This document shows, piece by piece, positions 60,760 to 64,000 of a stretch of 64,000 nucleotides of DNA. Numbering within the stretch: the stretch's first letter is position 1; each line of letters begins with the position of its first letter. Position numbers and translations under genes: made by a program. Under the pieces are notes generated by a model that worked only from the letters and a program-made list of their open reading frames with translations, was not told the origin of the DNA and did not search any database. The stretch comes from Shewanella denitrificans OS217 (GTDB taxonomy: Bacteria; Pseudomonadota; Gammaproteobacteria; Enterobacterales; Shewanellaceae). The stretch is from assembly GCF_000013765.1 (NCBI RefSeq), contig NC_007954.1, positions 930,001-994,000 on the forward strand. Direction: 5' to 3'.

Positions 60760-61725
60760 CTATTTCACTTCTTTCCCTTGAGCTTGTAAGTCGGCATGGT
60801 AGCTCGAACGTACCATAGGGCCACAGGCGGCGTGGGTAAAACCTAGCTCATCGGCCAAGACTTTTAACTCGTCAAACTCTGCGGGCGGTACGTAGCGCAC
60901 CACAGGTAAATGGAACTTCGATGGCTGTAAGTACTGGCCTAAAGTCAACATTTCCACATTGTGGCTTCTTAAGTCACGTAATACCTCGGCGATTTCTTCA
61001 TTGGTTTCACCTAGGCCCATCATCAAGCCCGACTTAGTAGGAATATGTGGGTGACGCTCCTTAAAGCGTTTAAGTAAATCCAATGACCACTGATAGTTAG
61101 CCCCAGGCCTTGCCTTGCGATAATGAGCTGGCGCCGTTTCTAGGTTGTGGTTGAATACATCCGGCGGCTCGGCAGACAGAATATCAAGTGCGGCATCGAT
61201 ACGGCCACGGAAATCGGGTACTAGCGTTTCAATTTTAATGTCTGGATTGAGCTTGCGAATTTCACGAATACAATCGGCAAAATGTTGGGCACCGCCATCG
61301 CGTAAGTCATCACGGTCAACTGAAGTGATCACCACATACTTAAGCTTCATGTCGCGGATAGTTTGCGCCAATTTGACTGGCTCTTCGGCATCAGGCTTAA
61401 GTGGACGACCGTGGGCAACGTCACAAAATGGGCAACGGCGAGTACAGATGGCGCCTAAGATCATAAAGGTCGCAGTGCCGTGATTGAAGCACTCAGATAA
61501 ATTCGGGCACGAGGCCTCTTCACATACAGAGTGCAGGCCATTTTTACGTAATGCGGCCTTAATTTCTAAGATGCGTTGATTCGATGCCGGTAACTTTACC
61601 CTTAACCAATCGGGCTTTCGCAACATGGTTTCGCGCTCAGAAGGAACAATTTTCACCGGAATACGTGCCACTTTGTCTGCATCGCGCAGCTTGACACCAG
61701 GTTGTAATCTTTCAGGCCTATTCAT
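60760..61725 (-). CDS. lipA: Lipoyl synthase
   Basis: Radical-SAM enzyme inserting two sulfurs into protein-bound octanoyl groups. 321 residues. CEEASCPNLSEC binds the auxiliary cluster that donates sulfur, CTRRCPFC the SAM cluster, and the RSSYHADLQ end carries the conserved Arg-Ser-Ser. One base separates it from lipB. Its product is needed by GcvH, encoded at 25.8 kb. Confidence 0.97.
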   Translation of the reverse strand: MNRPERLQPGVKLRDADKVARIPVKIVPSERETMLRKPDWLRVKLPASNQRILEIKAALRKNGLHSVCEEASCPNLSECFNHGTATFMILGAICTRRCPFCDVAHGRPLKPDAEEPVKLAQTIRDMKLKYVVITSVDRDDLRDGGAQHFADCIREIRKLNPDIKIETLVPDFRGRIDAALDILSAEPPDVFNHNLETAPAHYRKARPGANYQWSLDLLKRFKERHPHIPTKSGLMMGLGETNEEIAEVLRDLRSHNVEMLTLGQYLQPSKFHLPVVRYVPPAEFDELKVLADELGFTHAACGPMVRSSYHADLQAQGKEVK

Positions 61726-61726
61726 T

Positions 61727-62410
61727 TTATTCTGCTAATCCTTGGTGGTGGATAACTTCTTGGTAACCTAAGGTTTTAGTGAAAGTGTCGATAAGTTTAT
61801 CTCCGGCTTCCACCACGCTTTGCGGTCCATTTAATGCTTTCGATTGCACCATTTCAAGCCCTGCATAGCCGCAAGGGTTGATGCGCCTAAAAGGAGCTAA
61901 GTCCATGTCGACATTTAATGCCAAACCGTGGAAAGAGCAGCCTTTGCGAATTCTAAGGCCTAAAGAGGCTATTTTACGCTCATCGACATACACCCCAGGG
62001 GCATCCGTTTTGGCGTAGGCCTTAATATCATAAGGGGAAAGCATATCGATTATGCTTTGCTCGATATGATTAACCAATTGGCGCACCCCTAATTTGGCGC
62101 GCTTGATATCAATCAAAGGGTAGGCGACTAATTGTCCCGGGCCATGGTAGGTCACTTGACCGCCCCTATCCACTTGAATGACAGGGATATCACCCGGGTT
62201 TAGTATGTGCTCGCTCTTGCCTGCCTGCCCTTGGGTGAACACGGGTGTGTGCTCCACAATCCACAGCTCATCTTGACTGTCTGCGCCGCGATTGTCGGTA
62301 TAGGCTTGCATCGCATGCCAAACTGTCTGGTAATCTTGCTGACCAAGGTGCCTGATATGTAGCGTTTGAGGTAGCAACAGTGCCTCTCCCTTGTAAAAAA
62401 GTTGGCTCAT
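61727..62410 (-). CDS. lipB: Octanoyltransferase LipB
   Basis: Moves octanoyl from acyl carrier protein to lipoyl domains. RGGQVTYHGPGQLVAYPL and RKIASLGLRIRKGCSFHG (with catalytic Lys), and NPCGYAGLEM (catalytic Cys) are present. The start at 62410 (MSQLFYKGEAL) is preferred; a GTG at 62422 is possible. About 227 residues. Confidence 0.96.
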   Translation of the reverse strand: MSQLFYKGEALLLPQTLHIRHLGQQDYQTVWHAMQAYTDNRGADSQDELWIVEHTPVFTQGQAGKSEHILNPGDIPVIQVDRGGQVTYHGPGQLVAYPLIDIKRAKLGVRQLVNHIEQSIIDMLSPYDIKAYAKTDAPGVYVDERKIASLGLRIRKGCSFHGLALNVDMDLAPFRRINPCGYAGLEMVQSKALNGPQSVVEAGDKLIDTFTKTLGYQEVIHHQGLAE

Positions 62411-62465
62411 TATACTCGTCACTTGAGTAAATGTAAGTCCTAGGTCAACACTGGCGAGTCCAGTG

Positions 62466-62732
62466 CTATAAAACTCTCTTTACACCTTCAATCGCCGCAA
62501 GCTCCATATAAGCCCTTTCTATGTGCTCTTTGCTAGTGACAGTAATGCGTATGGTAATGGAGTAATAACTGCCTTTACTGGAGGCTTTGGTGGTTGGTGC
62601 GTAATCACCAGGCGCTAACTGCTGGGCTACCGCTACCACGCGATCGATTAAGGTATCGTCTGCATCGCCTATGACTTTAAAGGGACAAGAGTTAGGGAAC
62701 TCCATGACTTCATCGAACGTTGTATTTAGCAT
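62466..62732 (-). CDS. ybeD: DUF493 protein YbeD
   Basis: 88 residues from the ATG at 62732 (MLNTTFDEVMEFPNSCPF), the usual size. FKVIGDADDTLIDRVV, APGDYAPTTKASSKGSYYS and the C-terminal VKRVL match E. coli YbeD, a small ACT-like-fold protein next to lipB. The open frame reaches further upstream without support. Function unproven. Confidence 0.9.
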   Translation of the reverse strand: MLNTTFDEVMEFPNSCPFKVIGDADDTLIDRVVAVAQQLAPGDYAPTTKASSKGSYYSITIRITVTSKEHIERAYMELAAIEGVKRVL

Positions 62733-63067
62733 AATCTGAATTCTCTGGGGCTTAAGCGTAAACATGGTTAACAATATGGTGCTAATTATACCTATTTCAA
62801 GACAAGTGTAGTTTGAATTAATTGCACTTTGTTGAGGAGAGTTTTTAGTGATAGCTTAAGTGGCTGTTTAAACGGATTATTTAGCCATGCTTTGCTTAAA
62901 CTCCTCCTTGTTTTATTCACATCTTTGATGCTGGACTGTCATTTTTAGGTGGTTAATCTTGACAGCAGGGATGTAGAGCATGGTCTATCGTTTCTGGGTT
63001 AATTTACTTAACTTAAGCTTTGGGCTATAGGTTAAGGGTTTACTCATTTTTTGCATGGAGGCCCGAA
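62733..63067. other. Divergent spacer between ybeD and the DUF2235 gene
   Basis: About 335 bp with no gene that I can support; it should hold both promoters. GGAGG lies 7 bp before the DUF2235 ATG. Confidence 0.4.
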
Positions 63068-64000
63068 ATGGCTAATTTAGTGATTTGCTGTGATGGAACG
63101 TGGAACAATCCACAGCAAGAAGATAACGGAGTACCGTCCCCAACCAATGTGTATAAGCTCGCCAATGCCATCGCTCCTTTGGACAATAACGGTGATAAGC
63201 AGATGGTTTATTATCACCCAGGCCTTGGTGGTGAAGATTCTGGCCTTAAAGATGCCATAGTTGATGGAGCACTTGGCGTCAGTATCAAGCGTCATATTTC
63301 CAGTGCTTATTATTGGTTGGCTACCCATTACAAGCCTGGTGATAGTGTCTCAGTTTTTGGTTTTAGCCGCGGCGCGTTCACGGCGCGCAGTCTTTGTGGG
63401 TTATTAAAACAGGGCTTGTTGGACTTCAAAGGTTTATCAGAGAAAGAGTCATGGCAGCGCACTCATGATTTATATGATTTCTATAAAAGGGTGGGCGCCG
63501 CACTCACACCTAGCTTCTTTATGGATAATGCTGCCCCCTTCAAGGTGCATTTTCTGGGGGTGTGGGACACAGTTGGCGCCTTAGGGATCCCTAACGATTT
63601 AGAATTTTTAAATTTGTTTGATGACCCTGAACGCTGGCGTTTTCATGACACTGTGCTTGGGGATAATGTTAGCATCGCGCGCCATGCCATGGCTTTGGAT
63701 GAAAAACGCAGCAGTTTTACTGTGACTCGCTGGAGTAATGCGGACAGCCATAACAATGCCAAAGAAATGTGGTTTTCTGGGGTGCACAGTGATGTCGGCG
63801 GCGGTTATGCGGATTGCGGTTTGGCAGACATATCCCTTAACTGGATGATCGAAGAAGCGACTAAGGTCAGTGAACAAGGCAATAAGCTAACGTTTAGGCC
63901 GGGCATTTCTGCACTGATGAAACCGGATCCTAACGCTGTGTTACATAATTCTTATAAAGGTGTTTTTAGTAAATTACGTTCAAGACCTCGCAATATAGGT
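63068..64000 (+). CDS. DUF2235 alpha/beta-hydrolase, C-terminus beyond the window
   Basis: 311 codons present, open at the right edge. NLVICCDGTWNN is the N-terminal signature, YYHPGLGG follows, and the nucleophile elbow is FGFSRGAFTAR (GxSxG) near residue 100. FLGVWDTVGALG and WFSGVHSDVGGGY carry further active-site residues. The family includes type VI secretion phospholipase effectors of the Tle1 type, but many members have no such link; genes beyond the edge would decide. GGAGG precedes the ATG. Confidence 0.88.
   Translation, partial: MANLVICCDGTWNNPQQEDNGVPSPTNVYKLANAIAPLDNNGDKQMVYYHPGLGGEDSGLKDAIVDGALGVSIKRHISSAYYWLATHYKPGDSVSVFGFSRGAFTARSLCGLLKQGLLDFKGLSEKESWQRTHDLYDFYKRVGAALTPSFFMDNAAPFKVHFLGVWDTVGALGIPNDLEFLNLFDDPERWRFHDTVLGDNVSIARHAMALDEKRSSFTVTRWSNADSHNNAKEMWFSGVHSDVGGGYADCGLADISLNWMIEEATKVSEQGNKLTFRPGISALMKPDPNAVLHNSYKGVFSKLRSRPRNIG

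Overview
The window is chromosomal DNA of a gammaproteobacterium, most probably Shewanella. The gene order, protein sequences and regulatory RNAs fit that genus: lnt-corC-ybeY-phoH-miaB, argR/mdh divergent with an ARG box between them, an OsmC-YcaO fusion protein, zapA-6S RNA-fau, and ygfB-ubiH-ubiI-gcvTHP without pepP. Assignments are by recognition of motifs and remembered family sequences; no search was run.

Layout. 1-9.2 kb: envelope, RNA-modification and translation housekeeping genes (lnt, corC, ybeY, phoH, miaB on minus; ubiF, pth, ychF on plus). 9.4-10.6 kb: a seven-tRNA operon (Met-Leu-Gln-Gln-Met-Leu-Gln) with promoter and terminator. 11-19 kb: a subclass B1 metallo-beta-lactamase, O-acetylhomoserine sulfhydrylase, OsmC-YcaO, argR, mdh and folM. 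19-29.3 kb: fau, 6S RNA, zapA, then ygfB-ubiH-ubiI and the glycine cleavage genes gcvT-gcvH-gcvP. With ubiF at 6 kb, all three aerobic ubiquinone ring hydroxylases are in the window.

29.3-39 kb is the accessory region. It holds a hairpin-rich non-coding stretch; a very AT-rich two-gene cassette (a YejK/NdpA-type nucleoid-associated protein overlapping a C-terminally membrane-anchored protein); a self-inhibited Fic protein with an AbiEi-like N-terminus, preceded by a regular 24-bp repeat array; a decayed relBE module; a DUF4386 membrane protein; gene fragments; a truncated PLP-enzyme-like ORF; and a Bcr/CflA-type MFS transporter. 39-43.5 kb: amidohydrolase, a LytS/LytTR two-component pair, DUF3297 and a LysE-type exporter.

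43.9-51.2 kb is the minus-strand cell-elongation operon (rsfS, rlmH, mrdA, rodA, mltB, rlpA, dacA). 51.2-57.9 kb: a MITE-like repeat, a small HTH protein, cydDC, a chemotaxis receptor and a coiled-coil protein. 58-62.8 kb: nitroreductase, acetyltransferases and lipA-lipB-ybeD, which in many relatives adjoins dacA but is separated from it here. A DUF2235 hydrolase gene runs off the right end.

The two most interesting items are the NdpA-like plus membrane-protein cassette (about 29.8-32.5 kb), a candidate two-gene defence system, and a roughly 270-bp inverted-repeat element. Two complete copies of that element carry matching changes in their folded interior. One copy supplies the end of folM, and a solo terminus of the same element carries the probable ribosome-binding site of cydD.
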